Assembly: GCA_944324055.1 (NCBI GenBank)
Contig: CALUUV010000006.1
Location: 1-40,030, forward strand
Length of the DNA: 40,030 nt
Direction of reading: 5' to 3'
DNA from: Candidatus Gastranaerophilales bacterium
GTDB lineage: Bacteria > Cyanobacteriota > Vampirovibrionia > Gastranaerophilales > Gastranaerophilaceae
Part shown: piece after piece, positions 6,820-13,648 of the stretch
Position numbering within the stretch: position 1 is the first letter of the stretch
How the letters are laid out: every line of letters begins with the position of its first letter
The notes under the pieces: generated by a model
The model's input: the letters and a program-made list of their open reading frames with translations, nothing else
Database searches by the model: none
Told to the model about the DNA's origin: nothing
Made by a program: the position numbers and the translations under genes

Positions 6820-7377
6820 ATGAAAGTAGATATATATAATACAAATAAAAAATATAACATTATTTACGCTGATCCGCCATGGCAATATAAAGTTTGGTCT
6901 AAAAAAGGCAATGGCAGAAGTGCAGAATCTCATTATCATACAATGGCTAAAAATGATATACAAAATATGCGAAGTGTTATAGATAGAATAGCAACTAAAG
7001 ATTGTGTACTATTCTTATGGGTAATAGCACCATGCTTACCGGAGGGATTAGAGCTTATTAAGTCATGGGGCTTCACTTATAAGACAATAGCGTTTACGTG
7101 GATAAAACAAAATAAAAAATCAGATAGCTTATTTTGGGGAATGGGCTATTATACAAGAGCCAATGCAGAACTATGCTTATTAGCAACGAGAGGAAGGCCA
7201 TTAAAAAGAAAAAGCAGGGCGGTACATTCAGTTGTTTTATCAAAGATTAGGGAACACTCAAGGAAACCTGATGAGGTAAGAGAACGTATTGTAGAACTTT
7301 TTGGCGATTTATCTAGAATAGAGTTGTTTGCAAGGCAACAGACTCCAGGATGGGATTGCTGGGGAAATGAAGTATGA
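6820..7377 (+). CDS. MT-A70 family adenine methyltransferase
   Basis: This 185-residue methylase contains the DPPW catalytic motif (about residues 18-21, YADPPWQYK), a KDCVLFLWV strand, and a C-terminal AdoMet-binding end with KPDEVRERIVELFGDLSRIE followed by LFAR. MT-A70 phage enzymes make N6-methyladenine in DNA, usually to evade host restriction. No cognate restriction gene is present, so it is an orphan. RBS AAGGAG; the stop overlaps the next ATG. Confidence 0.9.
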   Translation: MKVDIYNTNKKYNIIYADPPWQYKVWSKKGNGRSAESHYHTMAKNDIQNMRSVIDRIATKDCVLFLWVIAPCLPEGLELIKSWGFTYKTIAFTWIKQNKKSDSLFWGMGYYTRANAELCLLATRGRPLKRKSRAVHSVVLSKIREHSRKPDEVRERIVELFGDLSRIELFARQQTPGWDCWGNEV

Positions 7378-7604
7378 AAGGAAAATATTTAACTATGGAT
7401 GACGCTTATAAAATAGCAAATTTTGATAAATTAAATGAAAAATGTAATATGTTAGATTCTGATAACAGATTATTAAAAGAAACTATCAAAGGTAAAGATA
7501 AACATTATTTAAAGATTCTTGAAGAAAAAAATAAGCGAATAAAAGAACTTGAAAAAGAAAATAGTGATTTAAAAAACAAACAAATATGTTTGGAGGTTTT
7601 ATGA
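7374..7604 (+). CDS. Coiled-coil early protein
   Basis: This 76-residue protein begins in an ATGA overlap with the methylase. From residue 18 on it is a lysine/glutamate-rich coiled coil. No family is recognised. The 3' end encodes the ribosome site (GGAGG) of the next gene. Confidence 0.65.
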   Translation: MKGKYLTMDDAYKIANFDKLNEKCNMLDSDNRLLKETIKGKDKHYLKILEEKNKRIKELEKENSDLKNKQICLEVL

Positions 7605-8005
7605 AAAAAGAAGATTATTTTAAGTATCGTGTACAAGGGGGCGATATTTATGTATTGCCTGAAGAAATTTTTGATGAATTATTTAATGAATTGGTTAGCT
7701 TACAACAAGAAAATCAAGAATTAAAAGATCAATTAGAGCAAAGTATAGCAGTTTCAGACACAAATTCAGAATTGGCTGAAAGTTATTATAATGAAAACCA
7801 AAAGTTAAAAGGAAGCCTCCAAACGCATGAAATTCTTTTACGAGCAAATGTTGAAGAAAATCAAAGATTAAAGGAACAACAGAAAGAGTTTATAGAATGG
7901 TTGATAAAAGAAAGTCAAGAAGTAATTAGAGATGCGGGGTATCATCAAAGAATTTGTGAAGATATTTTAGATAAATATAAAGAAATAACAGGAAGTGATA
8001 AATAA
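7601..8005 (+). CDS. Coiled-coil early protein
   Basis: The start ATG 7601 (MKKEDYFKYR) has GGAGG four bases upstream; an in-frame ATG at 7586 lacks one. The 134-residue protein has a short N-terminal domain and a long Gln/Glu-rich coiled coil (about 35-105). No catalytic motif. Proteins of this shape are frequent, uncharacterised fillers of Gram-positive phage early operons. Confidence 0.7.
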   Translation: MKKEDYFKYRVQGGDIYVLPEEIFDELFNELVSLQQENQELKDQLEQSIAVSDTNSELAESYYNENQKLKGSLQTHEILLRANVEENQRLKEQQKEFIEWLIKESQEVIRDAGYHQRICEDILDKYKEITGSDK

Positions 8006-8292
8006 TGCCTGAAAAAATGAATATAGTAATTAAAGATGTTATCCTAGAAAAATGGAAATCAAAAATAGGTTATTCATTTAATTATAAAGATTTAGATGAA
8101 TTAGAAGTTATAATTAGTCAGTTTAATAATCATATTGAATACTTACAACAACAACTACAACAAAAAGAAGACATTATAAATAAATCAAGAGAATATTGCA
8201 ATTTTGGCATTAAAGAATGGGTAACAGATGATGGATTTGTTGAAGAAGTATTAAGAGATGTCAAAAAAATATTAGATAATAAAGGAGAATAA
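8005..8292 (+). CDS. Early protein with short coiled coil
   Basis: This 95-residue protein starts in a TAATG overlap. It has a central Gln-rich helix (YLQQQLQQKEDIINKSRE) and an acidic C-terminus. No family is recognised. Its last codons and the following spacer form the first copy of a 26-bp repeat that also precedes the gene at 8648. Confidence 0.65.
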   Translation: MPEKMNIVIKDVILEKWKSKIGYSFNYKDLDELEVIISQFNNHIEYLQQQLQQKEDIINKSREYCNFGIKEWVTDDGFVEEVLRDVKKILDNKGE

Positions 8293-8295
8293 ATA
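8270..8295 (+). repeat. 26-bp direct repeat containing a ribosome site, copy 1
   Basis: A 26-base stretch with ATTAGATAAT and AAAGGAG occurs here and at 8620-8645. The two copies bracket two small genes, so the block between them looks like a cassette inserted or duplicated through the repeat. Confidence 0.75.
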
Positions 8296-8498
8296 TGATA
8301 AATAGAATTAAATTAGCCATAAAAATAATATTAGGATATAACATAGTTGTTTATGAAGATAACACAAAAATAGTAAAATTAGTAATAAATGGTAATTTTG
8401 ACATAATGGGAATAAAATATAATTACGCTGTTGTAAAAGGACACGTTTTTAAAGACAACAATGGAGAGATAAGATATTTTGAAGATGATAATAGATGA
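8295..8498 (+). CDS. Small early protein, unknown function
   Basis: This 67-residue protein behind AAAGGAG has a mildly hydrophobic N-terminal helix (IKLAIKIILGYNIVV) and a beta-rich rest. It may associate with membranes but lacks a clear full span. It lies between the two copies of the 26-bp repeat and ends in an ATGA overlap with the zinc-ribbon peptide. Confidence 0.6.
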   Translation: MINRIKLAIKIILGYNIVVYEDNTKIVKLVINGNFDIMGIKYNYAVVKGHVFKDNNGEIRYFEDDNR

Positions 8499-8629
8499 AA
8501 TGCGATATTTGCAATAAAAAAATAAAAAATCATGTTTTTAAAATATTTGGCAAGATTTTATGTGCCAATTGTTACAGCATAGAATTTAGGAAAAAATTAT
8601 ATAGTGATAAATATTTAACTATTAGATAA
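8495..8629 (+). CDS. 44-aa zinc-ribbon peptide
   Basis: ATG 8495 overlaps the preceding stop (ATGA). The product MKCDICNKKI...ILCANCYSIE has two CxxC pairs (Cys3/Cys6 and Cys23/Cys26), a compact zinc ribbon, with a basic C-terminus. Such peptides bind nucleic acid or protein. It is the second gene of the block between the 26-bp repeats. Confidence 0.65.
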   Translation: MKCDICNKKIKNHVFKIFGKILCANCYSIEFRKKLYSDKYLTIR

Positions 8630-8645
8630 TAAAGGAGAATAAATA
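8620..8645 (+). repeat. 26-bp direct repeat containing a ribosome site, copy 2
   Basis: An exact copy of 8270-8295. It provides the stop of the zinc-ribbon gene and the ribosome site of the gene at 8648. Confidence 0.75.
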
Positions 8646-8647
8646 AT

Positions 8648-8923
8648 ATGTTAGAAATAACAAGAGATTTAAAAGATATATTAATATGTGCGTTAAGATA
8701 TGCTTTAGGAAGAAAGACTTATATTACATCACTTGTTGCTGATTATATTATGGAATATAAAGAATTAATAGATGATAGGGTTAAGCAGGTTATGTTAAGA
8801 GATTTAGAAAACTATTTTAGGTGTAGAAAAGGAACTATAACACGATTTGGGAAACCCACTGATGATGAGTGTGATTATAATAAATGGTTAGAATTAAAAA
8901 ATTGGTTAGAGGGAAATAAATAA
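8648..8923 (+). CDS. Conserved phage protein, unknown function
   Basis: This 91-residue protein (ILICALRYALGRKTYITSLV near the N-terminus, DECDYNKWLELKNWL near the end) follows a pattern I recall from many Gram-positive phages, always in early operons and without an assigned function. It is compact and helical. RBS AAAGGAG lies within the 26-bp repeat. Confidence 0.75.
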   Translation: MLEITRDLKDILICALRYALGRKTYITSLVADYIMEYKELIDDRVKQVMLRDLENYFRCRKGTITRFGKPTDDECDYNKWLELKNWLEGNK

Positions 8924-8924
8924 T

Positions 8925-9185
8925 ATGAAACTAATATATACAGGAGATTTTGAAAGATTAAAAGATTTTGATTTTAAAAAGGAAGCAGAAAAATGCTATT
9001 ATTATTTGAAGCGAAAAGATTTTGAAATATTTATTTGGGTGGTTAAAGGATATGATTATAAACCAAGACATATTTATATTGAAGTAGAAGATTATTCAAT
9101 GATTTTAAGTGATTTTGGAATTTTGTACGATTTAATACAAGCAGGGCTTGTTAAAAAGGAAGAAAAAAATGAAAATAATAAATAA
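8925..9185 (+). CDS. Early protein, unknown function
   Basis: This 86-residue protein starts two bases after the preceding stop with no strong ribosome site, so coupling is likely. Alternating aromatic and charged residues suggest a small alpha/beta domain. No family is recognised. Confidence 0.65.
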   Translation: MKLIYTGDFERLKDFDFKKEAEKCYYYLKRKDFEIFIWVVKGYDYKPRHIYIEVEDYSMILSDFGILYDLIQAGLVKKEEKNENNK

Positions 9186-9366
9186 TACTGATTTATCTTA
9201 TGAACAAATAGGAGAAGTAATGGACTTTATAATAAAAACATCAGAAGTAGATACACAATATTACGGCAAAAAAGAACGACTTAAAGTTAATAGATTATCA
9301 AAAGTAATTAAAATTCAAATAAGATACTTAAAAAGATATGTAGAATGGGGATTTGATTATGAATAA
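9169..9366 (+). CDS. Small helical early protein
   Basis: ATG 9169 (MKIINNTDL) follows AAGGAAG and overlaps the previous gene. The 65-residue product is a basic helical protein (KKERLKVNRLSKVIKIQIRY), possibly nucleic acid-binding. No family is recognised. Confidence 0.6.
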   Translation: MKIINNTDLSYEQIGEVMDFIIKTSEVDTQYYGKKERLKVNRLSKVIKIQIRYLKRYVEWGFDYE

Positions 9367-9721
9367 AGTAATAAGTGTTTACGAATTATTAGGGTTGATT
9401 AAAGATGGCAAAGCACCTAAAAAGATAATTTATGACAATAAAAAATATTTTATTGAAGTTCATGATTATTCGCTAAACGATGAAAGAGTATTTTGGCTAT
9501 TTGAAGATAGTAATATCATTGAAATAATGACTAAAAAAGTAGAAATAATAGAAGATTATAACACAACAATAGAAAAAATAAAAATAGAAGAAGATATAGT
9601 GTGTAATAAATTTATTAGAAATGAATATGGATCTAGCTGTTATATTAAAACACATGATAGAATTATAATTGAAAAATTAAATGAGGTAATAGATTATATT
9701 AATAGAAATAAAGGCAAATAA
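9359..9721 (+). CDS. Early alpha/beta protein, unknown function
   Basis: I start at ATG 9359 (MNKVISVYELLG) behind GGGG, inside the end of the previous gene. The 120-residue product begins like phage proteins with VYELLGLIKDGKAPKKI followed by a beta-rich domain, and has a helical C-terminus. No enzyme motif is seen. Confidence 0.65.
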   Translation: MNKVISVYELLGLIKDGKAPKKIIYDNKKYFIEVHDYSLNDERVFWLFEDSNIIEIMTKKVEIIEDYNTTIEKIKIEEDIVCNKFIRNEYGSSCYIKTHDRIIIEKLNEVIDYINRNKGK

Positions 9722-9739
9722 TTTAGGAGTGTGATATTA

Positions 9740-9925
9740 GTGGATGAATTAAAGAAAAACTTAGTAATATGGAAAATAATAAAAAAGTATGACATTACTT
9801 ATAATCCTTTATCAAGGATATTTAAAATAAATAAACCAATTCGAGTTCAAGATTTAAGACTATTTAGAGCAATGCTTATTATAAAACATATTGATTACAA
9901 GGATATTGTAGTGGAGGCAAGATAA
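9740..9925 (+). CDS. Small early protein, unknown function
   Basis: GTG 9740 lies ten bases after AGGAG; a GTG at 9731 is too close to it, so 9740 is preferred. The product is 61 residues, basic, with a helix and a short beta segment. The stop overlaps the next ATG (TAATG), linking it to the late regulator. Confidence 0.6.
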   Translation: MDELKKNLVIWKIIKKYDITYNPLSRIFKINKPIRVQDLRLFRAMLIIKHIDYKDIVVEAR

Positions 9926-10359
9926 TGGAGAAACACTTAACTATCAGAGAAGTAAAAAATGAAATAAAAAGACTAGAAAATGAATTGAATGTTTATCTTA
10001 CTAAAAAAAATATCAATCTATTAAAAGTACATCCTAAAGCAATGCAAATAAAGGATATAGTAGTAGATAGTTCCCACACTAATTTTGATAGTTTTCTAAA
10101 TTATATTCAAAAATCTGAAGAATATGACACAAAGATATATGGCTTACTAGCATCTATTTATTCCTATAAAGCATATATAGCAAATGAACTAAAGAGAATG
10201 TCAGAATATGATGAAATTGGCTATATTGTGTATTTAAGGGAAGAAGAAAGAAAAAGTTGGCGAGAAATAGATAGATTATTGCATCATGGGGAAGATTATT
10301 CAAGACTTAAATATAATCGCTATAAAAAAGATAGAAAAAAGCATGTCAATAGCAATTGA
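9925..10359 (+). CDS. ArpU/RinA-like late transcription regulator
   Basis: This 144-residue protein is helical with a C-terminal sigma-region-4-like helix-turn-helix (EEERKSWREIDRLLHHGEDY, then SRLKYNRYKK). Its size and place as the last early gene just before the late promoter region match ArpU/RinA-type activators that turn on the head and lysis genes. The likely target is the TATAAT-containing region at 10356-10399. The identification rests on context and the helix-turn-helix pattern. Confidence 0.7.
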   Translation: MEKHLTIREVKNEIKRLENELNVYLTKKNINLLKVHPKAMQIKDIVVDSSHTNFDSFLNYIQKSEEYDTKIYGLLASIYSYKAYIANELKRMSEYDEIGYIVYLREEERKSWREIDRLLHHGEDYSRLKYNRYKKDRKKHVNSN

Positions 10360-10399
10360 TACGTTTTGATACGATTTTATTTGGTATAATATGTATAAT
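10356..10399 (+). promoter_or_regulatory. Probable late promoter region with 10-bp repeats
   Basis: Two TTGATACG-type repeats (10356 and 10366) precede two TATAAT boxes (10385-10390, which has a TGG extended -10, and 10394-10399). Neither TATAAT has a -35 at the usual 17 bp, which would suit an activator-dependent promoter served by the regulator just upstream. A terminator follows within 30 bases. Confidence 0.5.
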
Positions 10400-10421
10400 G
10401 AGATGTTTAGACATTTCAGCA

Positions 10422-10448
10422 AGAACTATTATGAGTAGTTCTTTTTTT
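10422..10448 (+). terminator. Rho-independent terminator at the early/late boundary
   Basis: AGAACTA and TAGTTCT form a 7-bp stem with a 7-base loop, followed by seven Ts. It ends early transcription or gates the promoter at 10356-10399. A small hairpin (ATGT-TTAG-ACAT) lies just upstream, so the promoter-terminator pair would give an RNA of about 50 nt. Confidence 0.8.
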
Positions 10449-10554
10449 ATTTGAGAGTACAAGACATCAACTCCTTTACTAAAAAAACAAATAGTGTACC
10501 CAATTTCACACACCTATAAAATATAATCTTATTCGGTTTTGTACTTTCAAATAA
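10447..10554. repeat. Imperfect 19-bp inverted repeat
   Basis: Arms at 10447-10465 (TTATTTGAGAGTACAAGAC) and 10536-10554 (its complement with 2 mismatches) enclose 70 bases without genes. It may be a protein-binding or packaging-related site near the terminase genes, or an RNA stem. Confidence 0.6.
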
Positions 10555-10571
10555 GAAATCATAATAGATAG

Positions 10572-10683
10572 TGTACTGATGATATAAAACAAAACGACAC
10601 TGTGTTTACCAATAATGGGTTATAAGGCTGGCACGTTGTTAAAAGCACGTGGTAGAGCGTGGCTACCATATATCATTAGTACA
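10572..10683 (+). ncRNA. Structured RNA candidate upstream of the packaging genes
   Basis: A 15-bp outer stem (TGTACTGATGATATA at 10572-10586 with 10669-10683, one G-U) encloses separate hairpins: ATAA-TGGG-TTAT (10612-10623), CACGT/ACGTG (10632-10651) and GGTAG-AGCGTGG-CTACC (10651-10667). The last ends two bases before the closing strand, forming a compact multi-branch junction. A possible TTGTAC -35 lies at 10539. It resembles no RNA family I can name. The 10360-10703 interval contains no protein gene. Confidence 0.55.
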
Positions 10684-10703
10684 GTAATTATTAAGAGGTG
10701 TCT

Positions 10704-11123
10704 ATGAGAGAAATAACCAAACAAATGATAGAGTATTACAAAATAATGAAGCTTGGCTATGACTTTATGGGTTATCCATCCTTAAAAAAGAATACTCTTA
10801 GCTTTCACCATACTATAGTGCCTCACAGAAATTGTAAAGCTAAAGGTTTAGGCGAGGGATACCTCTGGTGGAATGGAACTATACTCAACCAACCAACATC
10901 ACATGAGTACCTTCATTTAATTGAAGCAAAGGATTATGATATGTTCTTGGCGATAAGCAGTGAAATGATAGATGAAAATGTAAAAGGATATCTAGATCGA
11001 GAAAATTTGTTAAGAATCCGAGATATACTAGAACAATTTGAGAGAGAGCATTGTAGTGATCGTGGTAAAAAAGGAAATTTACTTATCAAAGATAGTTACC
11101 TAAGGAGAGTAAGAAAATTATGA
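10704..11123 (+). CDS. HNH-like phage protein upstream of terminase
   Basis: I start at ATG 10704 after AAGAGGTG; a GTG at 10698 is also in frame. The 139-residue protein contains SFHHTIVPHRNCKAKG, then GYLWWNGTIL and TSHEYLHLIE, an H-H...N...H spacing like HNH/His-Me nucleases but without a CxxC zinc pair. HNH proteins often accompany terminases in Gram-positive phages and help at genome ends. The nuclease role is inferred. Confidence 0.55.
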   Translation: MREITKQMIEYYKIMKLGYDFMGYPSLKKNTLSFHHTIVPHRNCKAKGLGEGYLWWNGTILNQPTSHEYLHLIEAKDYDMFLAISSEMIDENVKGYLDRENLLRIRDILEQFEREHCSDRGKKGNLLIKDSYLRRVRKL

Positions 11124-11437
11124 AATTTAAAATGAATAATTCGGTTTATGAGATAAAAGAAGTGTCTCAAGAAGAATTAAATGAATTGATAATTGATGAA
11201 GGTGATGGATATTATTATGGACAGACTAGATTTCGATTACAAACAATTTTGATAGATGAAAGTTTATCAATAGAAAGAAAAAGAAAAACATTAATACATG
11301 AATTAACTCACGTGTACATAAGAGAGTATATGACAACAAGAGATATAGAATTAAATGAAGAAATACTATGTGATATTCATGCTAATTCACATGATATTAT
11401 ACATGATATAATTACTAATTATTTTACTAATATATAG
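11120..11437 (+). CDS. Small zinc metalloprotease-like protein
   Basis: This 105-residue protein has HELTHVYIREY (HExxH, about residues 58-68) and a downstream acidic helix NEEILCDIHANS that can give the third ligand, the arrangement of small ImmA/SprT-like zincins. ATGA overlap with the preceding gene places it in the late operon before TerS. The substrate is unknown. Confidence 0.7.
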   Translation: MKFKMNNSVYEIKEVSQEELNELIIDEGDGYYYGQTRFRLQTILIDESLSIERKRKTLIHELTHVYIREYMTTRDIELNEEILCDIHANSHDIIHDIITNYFTNI

Positions 11438-11452
11438 AAAGGAAGTGAGTGT

Positions 11453-11809
11453 ATGCCTAGAGGAGTAAAAATAGACAGCAAAAAAATATCAGAAGTAATA
11501 GCTAGTTATGCACTTACAAACAGCTACAACGCAACTGCTAAGCAATGTGGCATATCTGATAAGACCGTAAAAAAGATTATTGAAAACAATCCGAAGGAAT
11601 ACGAAGAGAAAAAAGAAAAGTTTTCTAATTATTGTGATAGGCTTATTTATAAAGCATTAGGAAAATTAGAAAAAGAACTTGATAAAGAAGATATACCAAT
11701 CAACAACTTAACGACAGTAATTGGAACTCTATATGACAAAATGAGATTGGCGAATGGAGAAAGTACTGAGAATAATAAATTTGAAGTAGAAATCAAGGTG
11801 GTAGAATGA
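11453..11809 (+). CDS. terS: Terminase small subunit
   Basis: This 118-residue protein behind AAAGGAAGTGAG has an N-terminal helix-turn-helix (NSYNATAKQCGISDKTVKKI, about 23-42), a central helical oligomerisation part and an acidic C-terminus that would contact TerL. Size, order and placement directly before TerL support the call. It recognises the packaging site, which in headful phages often lies in or near this gene. Confidence 0.8.
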   Translation: MPRGVKIDSKKISEVIASYALTNSYNATAKQCGISDKTVKKIIENNPKEYEEKKEKFSNYCDRLIYKALGKLEKELDKEDIPINNLTTVIGTLYDKMRLANGESTENNKFEVEIKVVE

Positions 11810-11834
11810 TTGAAAAAGGGCGGTGATGTACCGA

Positions 11835-13210
11835 ATGAAGTTGTCTATAACTAGAAAGCAAGAAAATTTTATCAACAGTAATGCTTTTGAGACTTTGTTC
11901 GGAGGTTAGGTGCTGCTGGTGGTGGCAAATCATACGGGCAATTAGTAGATGCTTTATTATATGCTTTAAAGTATTCTAAAAGTAAACAAATAATATTTAG
12001 AAGTACGTTTGCTGATTTAGAAAAATCACTTATTCGTGTTAGTTTAGAAATATATCCGTTATCAATAGCAGATTATAATAGTTCTAAACATACATGGAAA
12101 TTTAAAAATGGCAGCATTATAGATTTTGGCTATATTCAATACGAAAAGGACGTATATCAATATCAATCTGCTGAATATGATGTTATTCGCTTTGACGAAT
12201 TAACGCACTTCACTGAATTTATGTACACTTATATGATATCAAGATGTCGTGGTGCTAATCCATATCCAAAAAGAATAAAAAGTTCTACTAACCCAGGTGG
12301 TGTAGGGCATACATGGGTTAAAGAACGATTTATTGACATAGGAGAACCTAATACAATACATACTTGCAAATTAGAGACTGGAGAAGAAGTAACTAGGATA
12401 TTTATTCCTAGCTTAGTAACTGACAATAAATTCATGTTAGATTATGACCCGGATTACATAAAGCGATTAGATGCCTTACCAGAAAAAGAACGTAAAGCGC
12501 TAAAATATGGTGATTGGGATATATATGACGGGATGTTCTTTCCTGAATTTAAGAGAAGAATACATGTAATAGAGCCATTTCAAATTCCGGATACCTGGAA
12601 TCGATATATTGCTATGGACTACGGACTAGATATGTTCGCAGTCCTTTTTATTGCGGTAGATACAAAAGGAAAGGCTTACGTTTATAATGAGATACATAAG
12701 TCGAATCTGATTGTAAGTGAAGCAAGACAAACATTAAAGAGTATCATGAGGCAATATAAATACAAGTTTATATATGCTCCACCAGATTTATGGAATCGGA
12801 ATCGCGACACTGGAAAGAGTACTGCGGAGCTGTTCTTAAAAGGTGGTATTCATTTAACTAAAGCTAGCAATAATCGTATAGCTGGGTGGCTAAATGTAAA
12901 AGAATGGCTTAAGGTTAAGAAAGTACGACACGAGCAAACTGGACAACTATACGAAGATAGTGATTTAAAGATATTTAGTAATTGCATCAATTTAATTAAA
13001 TATTTGCCACAACTACAACATGACGAGAAAGATCCGAATGATGTAGCAACAGAACCACACGAGCCAACACATATTACTGACGCGTTGAGATATTTTTGTG
13101 TAAGCAGAGTGGCACCAAGTAAGGAAATAGTAAATAAAGAAAAAACATTTAATTTTGATTTTGAAAGAACAGTTCAGAAAGACTGGGGAGAGGAGATAGT
13201 GATTATATGA
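11835..13210 (+). CDS. terL: Terminase large subunit, frame interrupted at the P-loop
   Basis: From ATG 11835 (or 11826, same frame) the frame reads MKLSITRKQENFINSNAFET then LFGG and hits TAG at 11907-11909. The rest, GAAGGGKSYGQ onward, is open in the -1 frame from 11909 to the stop at 13210 without another start before 12221. It contains Walker B (YDVIRFDEL), TNPGGVGHTWVK, the nuclease Asp (YIAMDYGLD), and ITDALRYF. A jump from GGT 11904-11906 to GGT 11909-11911 would give LFGGAAGGGKS, the P-loop expected for this family, in a protein of about 456 residues. Otherwise it is a 5-bp insertion mutant. Confidence 0.85.
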
Positions 13211-13380
13211 AAAAGAAAATATATAGAGAAAGATATTATTATGGAGAGAAACAAGTTATTCCAAATGTAGCAGAAACTATTAAGGTTGATACGAATATAG
13301 AAATTTCTGGTGCTGAACAAGTTAAGATAAAAAGTGTAAAAAAAACTAAAGATTATAGAAAAAAGAAGAGTGATAAATAA
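13207..13380 (+). CDS. 57-aa basic protein
   Basis: ATG 13207 overlaps the TerL stop, behind GGGAGAGGAGA. The 57-residue product is strongly basic (MKKKIYRERYYYGEKQV at the start, KKTKDYRKKKSDK at the end). It lies between terminase and portal genes and may be a head-associated peptide. No family is recognised. Its stop overlaps the next ATG. Confidence 0.6.
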   Translation: MKKKIYRERYYYGEKQVIPNVAETIKVDTNIEISGAEQVKIKSVKKTKDYRKKKSDK

Positions 13381-13634
13381 TGATTGAAGTTATTGTGCTG
13401 TGTGCTGTGTTTGGTACTTTTGTTTTGATAGCATACAGTTTAGGCCTCAAAAATGGTCAAAAACTAAGAGATAACGAGAAAATAGAGTTGCCAAAATTTA
13501 AAGAGCCAATAAAAGAAATAATTAGAAGCACTAAGAAACATGATGATTTAGGATTAACTAAAGAAGAGCAAATAAGTTGGGATAATATCAACAATTATAA
13601 TGGCTCATCAGAAAGTCAAAAACCGATTAACTAA
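13380..13634 (+). CDS. Small N-terminally anchored membrane protein
   Basis: This 84-residue protein has one hydrophobic span (IEVIVLCAVFGTFVLIAYSL, 2-21) followed by a charged cytoplasmic-type region. It starts in a TAATG overlap, between terminase and portal. The function is unknown; a transient assembly or membrane role is possible. Confidence 0.65.
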   Translation: MIEVIVLCAVFGTFVLIAYSLGLKNGQKLRDNEKIELPKFKEPIKEIIRSTKKHDDLGLTKEEQISWDNINNYNGSSESQKPIN

Positions 13635-13648
13635 AGCGAGGTGAGAAT

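Noticed and set aside
10621-10667. tRNA gene (GGTAGAGC resembles a D-arm)
   Set aside because: No anticodon arm, T-arm or acceptor stem fits; the segment folds better into the hairpins of the structured RNA.
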